Under the pieces are notes generated by a model. It saw only the letters and a program-made list of their open reading frames with translations, was not told the origin of the DNA and did no database searches. Position numbers and translations under genes: made by a program. From Phoronis australis (Eukaryota > Phoronida > Phoronidae), in contig NMRA01000318.1 in NCBI GenBank assembly GCA_002633005.1, positions 273,594 to 337,593 on the forward strand: a stretch of 64,000 bases of DNA. Reading direction: 5' to 3'. Shown here in pieces: positions 24,357 through 36,730 of this stretch (within the stretch, counting starts at the first letter, position 1; the number at the start of each line of letters is the position of its first letter).

Positions 24357-24575
24357 CAGGGCTTGGAATTTTCCTCTTTTTAAAGGATTATCCTCTTTTT
24401 TGGTTTTGATTTCCTTTTATTTGATTTCCAGCTTCCTCTTTTTCCATTTCTTTATTATTGACTTACTAGTAATTCATGCAAAAACGTTTATCAGTTAAAT
24501 TTTACAACACAAAAATATTTCTATCATACAAGCTTATTTGTGGAACAATTCGTCACCTGGAAAATTATGATCCTT
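24357..24575 (+). repeat. Dispersed ~200-base element, copy 1
   Basis: Starts CAGGGCTTGGAATTTTCCTC and ends around CGTCACCTGGAAAA...CCTTTTTTC. Other copies: 33144-33372 (same strand) and 45612-45822 (opposite strand). T-rich, no coding capacity. Confidence 0.75.
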
Positions 24576-25524
24576 TTTTCACTAGTTTAGTTTGCTCACA
24601 GTTTATTAACAACAGATCTTGATACCTGCTTTTATTCTCCTTTACATAATTTATTTGAAGATGAGTTTGAAAAACTCGCACAAGTCACATCGTAATACCT
24701 GTAGTAATGACAAAGTTGAAGACATGAATTAGGTACTTTTTAAAAAAATATAGTGATTTTACCTACATTTCACACTTTGCCATTGATTATCAGAAAACAA
24801 AGTTGTAGGAGTCGTCTGTTTTGGAAAGGTCAAAGTTCACCCACGGAATGTCATCTCTTAGTTGGGAAACTACTAAATGTTTCAATGCAGCTTTCTAGCT
24901 GTGATGTTTCGTCAAAATTATGTATTTAAGCTGAATTTCAGTACATATTGTTTTGTAAAGATCAAATAAACATTTAATGCCGATCGAAAAAAAGATTTCA
25001 AGACTAAATCAAATACGAAACTGAACAGGGAAATAAGAACTAGCTCCACAAGTTCAGCAAAGAACACTTCCGTATTTGTCATGAGTCATTTGTTTTTAGC
25101 CAACTCAAAGACGTGGAACGTTAGTAATTTACAAAAATAGGAGTGTTCATCGTTCTTATAAATGTAATACTTTTAGTGAGTTAGAATACGACCAACCCAG
25201 CAAGTACTTTGGGTCATATATACGACCAGCTTGACAAAAGGCAGGTGAACACTTCTTTACTTATTTCGTGACTGTCGCGTTTGTCGGCTTGTGAAGCCTT
25301 GCCCTTGGTCTTGGACTTGGTGAACCTTGAACAGCAGCCCTTGGTGAAGGTGGAAAAGCTTGTGGCAGGGAGTTGGACTTCATTCACTCAGTGATTGAAG
25401 AGCTACTCACACTCGCACAATTATAACACAAGACACTTGTCTTACGCACAGACAAATCAGGTATGCTGTTCTTTCGTTGCCCTGGCCTAGGCCTAGCCTT
25501 TGTGCAAAGCTGTTTAAATATTGA

Positions 25525-25602
25525 CACTGGTCGGATATAGTGGTCCCTGATTTTGAGAACCAGGCAATGACTGAATATCGGGCCCACTATATCTGACCAG
25601 TG
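25525..25602. mobile_element. Short palindromic MITE-like element (CACTGGTC ends)
   Basis: Arms CACTGGTCGGATATAGTGG and CCACTATATCTGACCAGTG pair almost perfectly around a TTTTGAGAACCAG core. A 20-odd-base direct repeat (TGCAAAGCTGTNTAAATAT) flanks the element on both sides. Confidence 0.65.
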
Positions 25603-25855
25603 CCACTGCCTTGGTGCAAAGCTGTATAAATATAAATATAATAAACAGGTAGCTGGCTCAGTGGCATTGGCTGCATGGATACCTTGACACTACAATCTTC
25701 ACCCCGTGATCTTTACCCCTTACAATCTTCACCCACATTGGCATTGACATTGTTCTCACTCGGTGACACTCATTTGCTCAGGTATGATCATTCTGCCATG
25801 GTCTTTGCTCACCTTTTCACTTTGTGGCGGAGCAGACGAAATGCTTCATATATCG

Positions 25856-26396
25856 ACCTGAAGCGTGTTCAACAGAGTAAGCGTCCGCTAGCGTGTACTC
25901 ACGAACACAAGGAACAGCTCTTGAACAGCTGTGAGCGCTCACTGTGTGATCCAGTATGGTGACTCTGAAGCAGATTGTGTTGAACGTCTTAGCCAATTAA
26001 CTTAACACTAACAGTCCTTCCTATGGCGTACTGAGTGATGAATATGATTAATCTTTGACAATATTAATATCGGCAGCCCAAGAAAACAACCATGAAGGCT
26101 TTGGAACAACAAGAATTGAAAATTATGTTGAGGAAACTGTTCCTCACTACAGCGACCCGCAATTTAAGTCGCACTTTCGGATGAGTTGGTCAACTTTTGA
26201 GGTTAGTTTTCGTGTTGCAGAACCATAATGGGTTCATATGTTGCAGACGTGAAGCCTTCGCGGCAGGACGCCATCTTGGAAATCTAAGCGAACATGCTCT
26301 CGAGGTTCTTTGCGAGCGCTAACATAAACACAGCTGTTCAGGACGAGGGAGCTCAAATCACTCGTGGGCGCTCACTCTATTGAACACGCTTCAGGT
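25856..26396. mobile_element. Non-autonomous DNA transposon with terminal inverted repeats (541 bases)
   Basis: The left end ACCTGAAGCGTGTTCAACAG and the complement of the right end ACCTGAAGCGTGTTCAATAG differ at one base, and similarity continues through AGTAAGCG/AGTGAGCG and an internal GAACAGCTGTG. No transposase frame inside. No clear target-site duplication seen. It lies about 480 bases upstream of the GGPS1 start. Confidence 0.75.
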
Positions 26397-26873
26397 TAGC
26401 ACGGTCCTGGCCTCAGGATTGGAATTTATTGAAGTGCATGCCTGTCCTTTTAGCCAAACAGTAATGACTGTATAGAAATTATATTTTTAAAATGTCCTGT
26501 TAGGGCATTTACCTTTAAGCTGTCAGTTGGAGTTAACATTACTATAACGTGTCCATAAATAAAGACATCAACCTAGGCAAATACGGTCAATTAGTTTCTA
26601 TTGGCCGCTTTTGCACAATTATTATTTTCAGTTGATGCAAAAGTGACCTGTCAGTGGTTGACTGCAATTTTGTTTGTAGGTGTAGTTATTGCTCTCATGT
26701 ATCATGTAACATTGTTTTCATGATTGATTCCCTCATGGAGATTGATTTGATTCTGCAGTTTAAGCTATGAAATTCAAACGAAGATCACCAATGCGACACT
26801 GTTGATTGTACTCATTTGTGTGTTTAAGGAATGTAGGACTCATTCATATTGTTGTAATCTCTTATTTCACAGA

Positions 26874-29800
26874 ATGGCTGGTTCTCTTCCACCATTTTCC
26901 AATGGAATTGTCAATCATGTCAAGAGCAGTGAAGATCAGACTATGGAAGAGGTATTACTTTAAGGGCCAATAAAGCTGTGCCTTTAATTCTGTTAAAATC
27001 TTTTGATTTGGGTGGCAATTAGGACACTTACAGTAATTTGTGAAATTGGTGTCATCGTGTTCTTTACTTGGATTAGAAATGATTTCTAGGCTAGAGAAGA
27101 ACTGAGATGTTGTTATTGTTCCAAACGCAAGCCCACTCTTCACGGTGTATTAATTCCAGTCACAATGGCAGTCTGGCCTCCAAAGTAATTCCAAGCAATT
27201 TACTGTTACCAATTTCAAACAAAGGACAAGAACATTATGACTTTGCTTTAGATGAGCAAATTATTATGCTTGCAAAATTTTTGTTTTTAGCCCTGAAACA
27301 TTGTTAATATAGTGACTTCACACAGCTGCCTGATTGTGTTGGAAAAAAGGTCAGTTTTAGAGGTTAAGCTTGGAGTACGCAACTGTGAGGTCCATCGTGG
27401 ACATATATTTCAGTCTCGTTGAGCTACTATTTCTGAGACAATAAAGTGATTTCTCAATACAGCATGTTGACAATATCCTTCCTTTTTGAAGGTGGTCTAT
27501 ATCGTAATGACATGACAGACAAGGAACTAGGTACAATTTTTTGTGCTCTGCATGATATGTTCTGGTGGTGGCCAGGCAGCAATTCATAGATTTTTGAAGT
27601 CCAGTTTGAACTTGTATCTTATCTCGGATGAGCATGCAGTAAAAACTCAAAAGAAGTTTAATGAATTCAAGTAATGACAATTATTCATCTCTTTAATAGT
27701 TCTTAGTCTCTTTCTGATCATGGTACAACTGGAGAGTATGATTGTATATTCTTCTGTGATTTTGGAACCAATTGAGGCTGTGTTACTGTATATCTGATTT
27801 GCCTGAACTCAAGGAAATTAAATTGTATGTACCTGTATGTTGTATTTCATCACTAATATACATTTGTTTTTTCAATACTATTATGTATATATGTCTTAGT
27901 TATAGGCAATACTTTTTGTATGTTTCAGATATTGCGTGCACCGTATGATTACATTTTACAAGTTCCAGGGAAGAAAGTTCGAATGAAACTAGCATCTGTA
28001 AGTAAAGACTGTCTTTAAGAACAATTTTATATTTTGTTCGTTGGCATAATCCTTCCATACATATGGTGTTTTATTAGAACCACTTAAGGACTTGATAGTT
28101 ATGTGTGGCACATGTGCTTGCTTTTCAGGAAATTTTCTAAAGTAAGTAATGCAAGTAAGAGCAGTATATTACTTTTATTTCTGTTCACCCGTGGCAGCTT
28201 TGTGCAATTCTGAACATCAGATAGGCTCCAACTATTGCTGCATTTAGATCTGCCGTTTAAAATCTTTTAAGCATCTTCTCCACGATGTATGAAAGTGATG
28301 GTAATTTTAATTGATTTGTTATTTTTTCATTTATTTGTTATTAGTATTGATCTTATGGGCCCTGTTGGTTATTTTCGTTTTGCCTTATTCTGTTTTACCT
28401 ATTCTTTTGTGTTCACGCAATTGGGTTTATTTTGAGTTTTGGTAAATGTACTATCATAAGCAGAATTGAGAATGTCAATACAAGTGCTTGTCACAGTTTG
28501 TGAGATGTAATGCAATAAGCTCATGCAAAACATGAACCTATCAGGCCAAACTGTTTATTGCAGGCTTTCAACATGTGGTTGAAAATTCCGGCTGAAAAGC
28601 TGCAAGTGATCTCCGAGGTTACACAACTGCTGCACAATGCCAGTCTACTGTGAGTATTACTGTAACCAATTGACCTAATTAAGCTTAATTTTCATTTGCT
28701 CTGGAGTCAAATAGTTGACAAACAGCAGCCTTCCTGTTGCAACATTATCAGCCCATGGTTGAGTGAGGGCATTGCGAGAAACAATTCAAGTTTGAAAAAG
28801 AACCCTGCCATTTTCTTTGTCGCTTTATGCACGCAAAGTTTATTCTTTATTTATTCTTTATTCCTTACGTATACATATTTCATTGAAGAACGAATTGATG
28901 TAAAGACAAGATCTCTGTTTGGAGAAAAGAAAGAATTGAAATTAAACTTGTAAAAACAGATCAAAGTTGTGTCTTCAATGAAATATATACACGAGAAAGA
29001 TTACTGCCAAATTATAGTTATTCCTTACGTGTGAACAATCAGAGCCCAAAGCTTTTTCTACACAAGGTACTTTCGTTAGGCATGGGTTATCACATTGGAA
29101 GGCTTGCAGCAATGTGCTGCAATCTCGAGTGGGCATTTTGCCCTCTCAGGGATTGTCTTGGGTGGGTAAACACAAAAGATGTGATGACTGGGGAGAGAGG
29201 TTAAAACTGTTGTATTGGGGAGAATTCTTATCATTTGCCGCTGTTTTTAGTACCCATTTTTCCGACCATTAAGGTTTTGAGTTGGTTTGAAGTTTGATTG
29301 TGTGGAGGCATAGTCCTATTTGTTATTTGGAAGAGAGCCCTCCTACCCTGGGTTCATTGTTCATTTAACATTCTCTTTGCAAGAACTTTTCAGAACACAG
29401 ATCAAAAAAATAGTGCTTTTTGTACTCGCAAACATTTTTAAGTCTGGTCCGCATGCCACCACATCCCATGACCTTATATGAATATAAGTCTGAAAAGACT
29501 TTTGCCCAGACTGGGACTCAGAACCTGCGACTTTCTACTGACGCTCCAGTTCACTGAGCCATTGGGACCACTGGTCAAACACAGAAATCCTATACAAACA
29601 GGAAGGGCGAGATACACACTATGTCGAATTAGATTTCTGTATTCGACTGCTGGTCCTTATGGCTCAGTGGACTGGAGCATCTGGACAATTAGCAGATGGT
29701 CCTGGGTTCGAGTCCTGGTTGGGGTAGACTTATATTCATTAGGTCACGTAATGTCAGTGGCTAACAGTTGGCATGTGGACCAGACTTAAACATTTTCGCG

Positions 29801-32800
29801 ATCTATGTTCAAATGCCAGTTTAATATTTACATATACTTTCTGTACTTGCAACTCGGGTGTGGTGTTTTACACTGAGTTCAGGAGCTATTCTCAAGATGC
29901 GTGACTGACAGTGGCTAACTTTTGATTTAGATTTTTAAACAATTATGATATTGATCTCAAATTGTTGGAGGTGATTTATGAGTTTGGAAGGAACTGACTA
30001 TTTGGTGCTGCTTGACACAACGCTTTACAAGTTGGCTTGTTACAGTGGGTTATTTTATGGACCGAGTGTGATCTCAAGCAATTACGAACAGTCAATTTTT
30101 TCCAACCCCAGACGCCACTTTTTATGTGAGGTCGGGACAAGACAGTTGAGATCAGATTGATCAGTCTGTGGTAAATGTCCGTTCCCTTGACAGATCACAT
30201 GTTTGCATCTGCTTTAAGGTAAGAAGGTAAAAACAAACATCCAAATGCAAAACGGTAATTCTATTTGGGATAAGATTGCAAGAATAATTAAATTTGACTT
30301 TTTGAGGGGTTTGTGATTGCATTGTGTTATACGATAGCATTAACTAACAGTTTTGCTTCTCTGACATTTAGAAGTTTCCATTACAGAATAGATGACATAG
30401 AAGACAACTCAGATCTCCGGCGTGGTATACCAGTAGCACATAATATTTATGGAGTAGCGCACACCATCAATTCTGCCAACTATATCTACTTTGTGGGTTT
30501 AGAAAAAGTCATTACTCTCGATCACTCAGAGGCAACAAAAGTGTTTTCAGGTAATTGTCCAGTGTCTTTAAGTAAGGGCAATTTCTGCCTCAGCTTTTGA
30601 ATTGTCAAGAAATTTCGTTATGAAACAGTTGCGTGCTCAGAATCTACTACAAAATCTCCCCAGTTTTGTACAGAAATAATTGTAAAAATTGCTGTTTTTT
30701 CATATTTCAAAACCTTCTAAAATTACTTTTAATGCCCACATTTTTCAAAAAAAAATTAGGCCTTGGATGTGGTACAATTGGAGATGAAAAGTAACAATTT
30801 GGTGGTTCTAAATGTTTAGAAAATCGAAGGTAGGGTAAACACTCCCTATTAACTGTTGTAGAGCAAATGAACTATACCAATGTTGGGGTATCTAATAAGG
30901 TTTAAACGGCTTGCAAATCAACAATCAAATGGGCAATAAACAATGAATGAGGTGTCGGGTGAGTTTGCATTGTACATATACCGTCAGGGTGTAAAATCTG
31001 TCTACTGCAACATCTTTACTTCCTAATCTCTAAAACTGATTGTATGTAGAAAGCTCGTCACACTGAATATTTTTTCTACTCGAAGATCTTTACTTGCTGT
31101 GGTCCAACGCTAATTGAATGTATCAAGTCGGTCATGTCATATACTTTGTGACTTTTCAGAACAGTTGTTGGAACTCCACCGTGGTCAAGGGATGGACATT
31201 TACTGGAGGGACAGTTACACATGTCCTTCTGAAGAAGAGTATAAAGCAATGGTCATTCGAAGTAAGCATAACTGGTTATTGTATGTAACTCTGTACGCTA
31301 AGGTAAAGTATCCATGTTTTGTGGCTTTAACACCAGGCCTACTAAAAGTTGAGTGCTTATGCTGTGCCTACAGTGGCCTACATGGCAATACTTTTAATTA
31401 TTTCCTGTTTTGTCGTCTTGGAGCACTAGACGCAGAAAGTACGCTGTTTCATGCAGGTTTACGCAACACTGCACTACTGTGCGCAATGTCTACTCGGTAT
31501 GCCGCACGACGCCACTTTATGCAGGCACGGTGTGAAAGCCTCTTTGGGCTGCTTTCTTTAGACTTGGTGCATGCCACTTAAAAAAGGAATTTTTGTGCGT
31601 TTTATGTCTTGCATGCATCAACACGTATCTTCAAACCATGTATGAATGGTAGCCACCTAGCAGTAGTAGTCTGATATAACGTGCCCATATTTTGAGAACC
31701 AGTTTTCTCCCCTGAACAGCGGGCATCAAACTGGTTCTCAAAATGCAGGCCCGTCATGTCAGGCTATTGTGCATCCAGCAAAGACAATACATTGAAAGCT
31801 TTTCAAGTTTTAAATGAACTTAAAGCAAAAAGTTAAAATCATTTCATCTGTTTTTTTTTAAGTCTTCTAGCAAAATTGGCTTATCCATTTGTATTTTTCA
31901 TCTTTAGCTTGTGCTAGAGTACACCTACTTAGTAACAGTGTCATTACCTAGAATTTACCCAAACATTCCATAACATGGCCCACATCTTTATCCTTTTGTT
32001 TCAGAGACTGGTGGTCTGTTCGGTCTGGCCATTCGCCTCATGCAGCTGTTCAGCGAAAACAAGAACAATTTCAAGCCCCTATCTGACACATTGGGTCTCT
32101 ACTTCCAGATCAGGGACGACTATGCTAATCTTCATTCCAAGGAGGTAAGAAAAGTGCATGCGAGTGAATTCAGAATTTTGTGATGGTGTTGCTCTCAGTG
32201 AATTCTTGTACTTTGGGGCCTTTGAAACAATTTGTTTTATTCAAAAAATAATTTGTATCCATTTCACATTGGTGAGATGAGTTCTTTTTTATTTTAAAAT
32301 ATTTCGCATAATTATGAGCTTCACTTGTGAACTGATGCACGAGTATTTTGAACCTGTGTACATCTTTATCACTGTTATTAGTACTTTAAATGTGCATGTG
32401 TCTTAGATCTAGCAATGTTTGTCTGACTTAACATTTGCATACCACAACTCATATGAAGTCTTAACTTGAAGATAAGCAAACAAATAAACAATATTGCAAA
32501 AATACAAAATTTCTAATCTACAAATCTGCTGGTGTGCTGCGTCGACTTTTGGCCAACTGAAACATGTAACTTATGATGTGACTGAGTGGACAAAATCTCC
32601 TTTTCATCCCATTCCAAGAATACGGTAATTTACTATGTTGGAAAAATCCAAGATTATGGGTTAATTTGCCACTTATTTTGCACAAAAATGGTTCCCAAAA
32701 TGATAATTTTCCATTTTCAATGTCTGATTACCTTTTGCGAAATGGTAACATTTACAAAATGTTTTTAATGACATCTACATGCCTCAAACCACACTAAAAT

Positions 32801-33989
32801 GTTCTCCATCTTCACTTTTGTGGAGAAATTTACTAGTAGAATTTCACATGAAGGCCATATTGTGTTCTAAATAAGCGAAGATTTTATTTACCTAGTTACT
32901 GATTTCAATATTTATAGTACGAAGCTACAAAGAGTTATTGTGAGGACCTGACAGAAGGTAAATTCTCATTTCCACTCATTCACGCCATCACAAAGTCTTC
33001 TCAAGGAAGTCAGCTGATGAGCATTGTACGCCAGCGCACACAGTCGAATGACGTGAAGAAATATTGCGTCGATATCATGGAAAAGGCAGGCAGCTTTGCC
33101 TACACCAAGGCAGTCCTGATCGAACTTGAAGAAAAGTAAGTTTCAGGGCTTGGAATTTTCCTCTTTTAAGAGACAGTATCTCCTTTTTCGTTTTGATTTC
33201 CTCTTATTTCATTTCCAGACAGTTTCTCTTTTTCCATCTCTTTTTTATCATTATTTTGACTTTATCCATGCAAAAAGTATCTTGCAATTAAATTTTATAA
33301 CATAAAATATATTTCTATCACATACGCCTATTTATTTGAAGAACGCTACGTCACCTGGAAAACTTTCCTCTTTTTTGCCATTGGTCATTCCGATCACTGA
33401 ATTTAAAACCTCTTGCACAGAGAAGACCATTTTTCTGATTGAAGTGCTTCCCATAATTTGAGATTACATTAATCAACTAACTAATTAAATTGTCAGTTTT
33501 TCAAATTACAGAATTTTCACCAATTATTATGCATATCACACCTTAAAGATTTGTTTCCACGTAAATTCTGTTTCATGGAAGCAAGATTTTCAAAGCTTAG
33601 GTAGTGCTGGATATGGTTTTAATTCAAAATATTACTTGTAGATAATTTTTTATGAATTCCTCATAAGCCTTTATCTGGTACATACAGGCAAGCGGAATAA
33701 AAACAGGTGTATGAAAGACCTAGTGTTATAATGGTATAAGCACAATGGGATTTTTAGAGAAACTTTCACAATGTTATCATAATTGCAATTTCTGTCACAA
33801 AAGCTCAGTTCCAAAATTCTTAACAAGTCTTAGTTCATGTTTGGAATCTGTACATTAGACATGATGGAAAATTATTCACCGGTTCATCTTTTCAGGGCTT
33901 TGCAACAGATTAAGGACCTCGGTGGCAACGAAGTGCTGACAGCTTTAATTGTAGAGCTCAGGAAACTGTATCGCGAGGAAGAGTGCTAG
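26874..33989 (+). CDS. GGPS1: Geranylgeranyl diphosphate synthase (complete coding sequence, 8 coding exons)
   Basis: Exons 26874-26951, 27929-27997, 28564-28649, 30387-30550, 31160-31261, 32005-32144, 32918-33135 and 33896-33989 join in phase to 316 residues (human about 300; the extra lies at the N-terminus, [11 protein letters not shown]...). It is a trans-prenyltransferase that adds isopentenyl to farnesyl diphosphate to make the C20 donor for protein geranylgeranylation. The first Asp-rich motif is DDIED at residues 80-84, followed by NSDLRRG; the second is DDYAN at 204-208, the form seen in animal GGPS1. Other conserved blocks: [42 protein letters not shown] and [14 protein letters not shown]. 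The ATG follows an acceptor (TTTCACAGA|ATG), so a 5' non-coding exon exists upstream. No signal peptide or membrane helix; cytosolic enzyme. The product looks intact. Confidence 0.96.
28868..28993. repeat. Inverted repeat with 22-base arms in GGPS1 intron 3
   Basis: CGTATACATATTTCATTGAA at 28868-28889 pairs with TTCAATGAAATATATACACG ending 28993, two mismatches. No known element recognised. Confidence 0.5.
29427..29800. mobile_element. Large foldback of two head-to-head tRNA-like modules (374 bases)
   Basis: The outer ends GCAAACATTTTTAAGTCTGG and (complement of the right end) CGCGAAAATGTTTAAGTCTG match, and similarity runs inwards almost to the centre near 29613. Each arm carries a tRNA-like module: on the plus strand, GGCTCAGTGGACTGGAGC with GGTTCGAGTCC; in the left arm, on the minus strand, GGCTCAGTGAACTGGAGCG with GGTTCTGAGTCC. 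Neither has a matching acceptor stem, so neither is a functional tRNA. GGPS1 intron 3. Confidence 0.7.
31669..31764. mobile_element. Short palindromic MITE-like element (TTTTGAGAACCAG core)
   Basis: AGTCTGATATAACGTGCCCA with ATTTTGAGAACCAGTTT mirrors AAACTGGTTCTCAAAAT and GGCCCGTCATGTCAGGCT. Best-preserved member of the family with 4761, 20681 and 25525. GGPS1 intron 5. Confidence 0.65.
32659..32892 (+). mobile_element. MITE, GGTAAAATCT-ended family (diverged copy)
   Basis: Left end GGTTAATTTGCCACTTATTT, right end GGCCATATTGTGTTCTAAAT...GATTTTATTTACC. The right end lies only about 25 bases before GGPS1 exon 7. Confidence 0.5.
33144..33372 (+). repeat. Dispersed ~200-base element, copy 2
   Basis: Starts CAGGGCTTGGAATTTTCCTC eight bases after the exon 7 donor of GGPS1; ends around GTCACCTGGAAAACTTTCCT. 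Same orientation as copy 1. Confidence 0.75.
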
Positions 33990-34733
33990 CAACCTCTGGG
34001 CTGTGTGTATCCATGTGCTGACATCTGATCTCGGGAAGTTATCATGTGGCATTGAGTTAGACAAAATCATATATTAAGCCAAGGCAGTTTGGTCAGTCAA
34101 TAAGCGCAGAGCCAAGTATAGACAGGTCCCTCTTTCCTTGCTACCTATTGTTGGCGTGGCTGGCAAAAAGTTGACTTTGTAGCCTTTCTTATGTTGCCTT
34201 TTGAACTCGAGCACACTGAAAGTTATGGAGGTCAACTTACAATTTCCTGAGGGAAAGAAATCGCCATTGACCGAGTATTTGTTCGAGAAATGACCTAAAG
34301 TTTCCCTCTACGCTTGAAAAGTACTTGTAGTGACATGATTTTGATGGTTTAGCCAGGGCTAGGCAGTATCTGCCAAAAAGTGTTTACTGTAGAGAGTCCA
34401 TTGGGCTGAGCATCCGTTGATGCATGGTGGTTTTGATGAGGATATTTCCGCTAAGTCAAGTTATGTTGGGTAAGAATGATGATGTCATTTACCTGACCTT
34501 TATGCTAAGTCACTAATGTGCTGTCATGTTAACCAAAATGGAATCTCATCGTGTTATGTCGGCTGCTTAAAATTGGACCCAACTGTGTGGCCTAAGCATG
34601 CTGGCGTACTGCAGAAGGCACCAGGTCACCTGCCCATCTTCTCTGAAATTGGAAAGGAAATATTTGTCCTTTCTTGACAGGTTCCATCTTAACCAGGGAA
34701 CAGATTTCAAATTTTGTGGCCAAAGCACCATAA

Positions 34734-34978
34734 GATAAAGTCTCACCAATGTCAGACGAAAACAATTATTTTCAAAATTTCCTTTTTCATTTTTCAAGGG
34801 TACATAACATTGTGAATGTTCACAATTTCTCAAAACAATGTCAGATAATACCTATCATGGTGCAGAAACTGAAGATGGAAAACCATTAACTTGGTGCAAC
34901 ATTTAACAACTGAGAAAATAAAATTTCACTAGTTGGCCATATTGTGTCCTAAATTGTTGAGGTTTTACTGTTGCCCTA
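34734..34978 (+). mobile_element. MITE, GGTAAAATCT-ended family
   Basis: Left end GATAAAGTCTCACCAATGTC, right end GGCCATATTGTGTCCTAAAT...GAGGTTTTAC, inverted complement of the left consensus. In the GGPS1 3' UTR. Confidence 0.65.
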
Positions 34979-35245
34979 GAAATTTCTGACTAGAAACTCC
35001 AGACGAAGTGTAGGATAGAACTTTGTTCGGCAACCATCAGTCTTATAAGACTGGAGTTGCCCTCTGGATGTTTTTCCGTCACGGTTCGGTACACCAAGGC
35101 TGTAACATTATTCGACAAACTGATCAATCACTATCAGTTAATCTCTCAAACGATGTTGTAAATTTGTTGTGAAGAGTGTTTTTTACACACATTGCAAAGT
35201 GTAACATTAGTTGTTTTGCAATGAAACTGATCTATGCTTCTTATA

Positions 35246-35610
35246 CTAAGTACCGTCCACACACAGACTAACCCTAGAACAACTTACTCCTGGAACAAGT
35301 CGAGGGCTGTGTGGACGCTATTTAAACTAGTGCAACTTGCACCACTTGTGAAAACCCACTTGTTCTAAGGTAACTTGCTCCTCCTCTAATCGCCGTGTGG
35401 CTGCAAACCTGGGGCAAAGCAAAAGTAATAATCAGCTGCAGTTACATACTGATGGGTTTTCTTTTTCACGCCATTCAGCTATTCATTGTCATGCACAGAG
35501 CGATAATTTCTGGTTTGCTCTAGTTATTGCATATATATGTGTGTGCAGGCGCTTCACTTAAAGTGGGGCAAGTTGTTCTAGGGCAAGTCTGTGTGTGGAC
35601 TGGGCTTTAG
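35246..35610. mobile_element. MITE with ~40-base terminal inverted repeats (365 bases)
   Basis: Left end ...CGTCCACACACAGACTAACC then CTAGAACAACTT; complement of the right end ...AGTCCACACACAGACTTGCC then CTAGAACAACTT. No coding capacity. Lies inside the predicted GGPS1 3' UTR. Confidence 0.75.
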
Positions 35611-35871
35611 AAACATACACACCGTCATCCTTATTTCTGTTATGAAACTAAGCTAATGATAGTATTCATTTTATTGATTTTAATTCAATCAGTCTTCATT
35701 GGTACTTCTGATCAGGACATTAATACAGGATTACCTCATTTCCTTCTTGTCATTGTTGTATTGATAACCATGTTCATCTTGGTGCTATATCGTGTAATGC
35801 TAGTTGTACTTGATTTAGTCATTGTTTGAACTATGTTGCTGTTTTGCTTCGCATTAAGTCAATCATGGATT

Positions 35872-35877
35872 AATAAA
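35872..35877 (+). terminator. Candidate GGPS1 poly(A) signal
   Basis: AATAAA about 1.88 kb after the stop codon, followed by TACAACATGTAAC and a T/G-rich stretch. An earlier ATTAAA- or AATAAA-type site might be used instead (34917-34922 AATAAA, inside the MITE). Confidence 0.5.
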
Positions 35878-36209
35878 CTATACAACATGTAACAATAATA
35901 GTTTTTGTTTCCAAAATAGCAAAAATCATTTTTAGATAATTTCACTTTCGACTGACCATTACGCTCGTATTTTTGAAACCTCGAGTATTAAATTGGAAAG
36001 AGCTGTGGATTTGTCATAAAAATAACTAATCAGGGTCATGTTGTGTGTTAAACACACGGAACATACTCTTGGACTGATGAAAACTAATGGAATTAAAACT
36101 TGCCATACTACATAATTGTTGATGTGTGTTCTGCACGATTTGGCCAATGGTATATAGACGTTTTGAAAATCTCAAATAATGCCTTGCAGCATTAAGCAGT
36201 CAATGTTAA

Positions 36210-36380
36210 AATTTTAACTGAAGCGCTTTGGTGTTTAAAAACTTTTCCACGCTCCTCCAACTTTGAATTCTGAATGAGCCAGCACAGGGAATGTGTAGTT
36301 GTGCCATTTTTGAATTTAGGAATGGGCAACTGCAATAAACAATGAAGAGTTTTCTCGAGTCACTGAATGTTCTTGTTGTT
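36210..36380 (+). repeat. Dispersed repeat copy (TTAACTGAAGCGCTTTGGTG family)
   Basis: Shares TTAACTGAAGNRCTTTGGTR, GAATGAGCC and TTTTTGAATTTAGGAATGGGC with the copy at 7570-7790. Confidence 0.45.
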
Positions 36381-36724
36381 AACGAAAACGGAATTTTATG
36401 ACCATAAGGGATATTACGTATTACGAGTTTTTTAATGCAGCCTAAAAAGAAAAGTGGGGAAAATTTTCCATCTTGTTGCATAATCGCGCAGAAAACCCAC
36501 CAGGAGGTCCTTCAAGCCTCAGGTGGATTTTAGTTGTGAAGGGTTAGCACCATGACGATAAGGAAGTGAGACAAACAGTCCTGCTTTGTGTCTCGCAAAA
36601 GATCGATTAAACAAAAATACTGTGATTATGATGTTTCCAACATCTCTCCTGCTGAAAACAGAAATGATGGCATATCAGATACCATTCAGAGATAAAATTA
36701 GCAACAAAGAAATACTCAAAAGTT

Positions 36725-36730
36725 TTTATT
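36725..36730 (-). terminator. ASH2L poly(A) signal
   Basis: TTTATT on the plus strand, AATAAA on the minus strand, 135 bases past the ASH2L stop codon. Confidence 0.6.

Larger units (their letters stand above)
21425..26872. other. WDR45B 3' UTR, spacer and GGPS1 5' region
   Basis: Candidate poly(A) signals follow WDR45B at 21794, 21879 and much later (about 24966). The spacer holds a minus-oriented tRNA-like SINE (22841-22984), the dispersed element at 24357, a palindrome (25525) and an inverted-repeat transposon (25856-26396). The GGPS1 5' non-coding exon must lie here, because its first coding exon starts after an acceptor, but I could not place it. Confidence 0.5.

Noticed and set aside
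29641-29725. Possible tRNA gene
   Set aside because: A- and B-boxes are present but the acceptor stem does not pair and the anticodon stem is faulty; it is an arm of a foldback repeat.
31114-31581. 155-codon plus-strand open frame
   Set aside because: Only 31160-31261 is real (GGPS1 exon 5); the remainder reads through the donor GTAAGC into intron 5.
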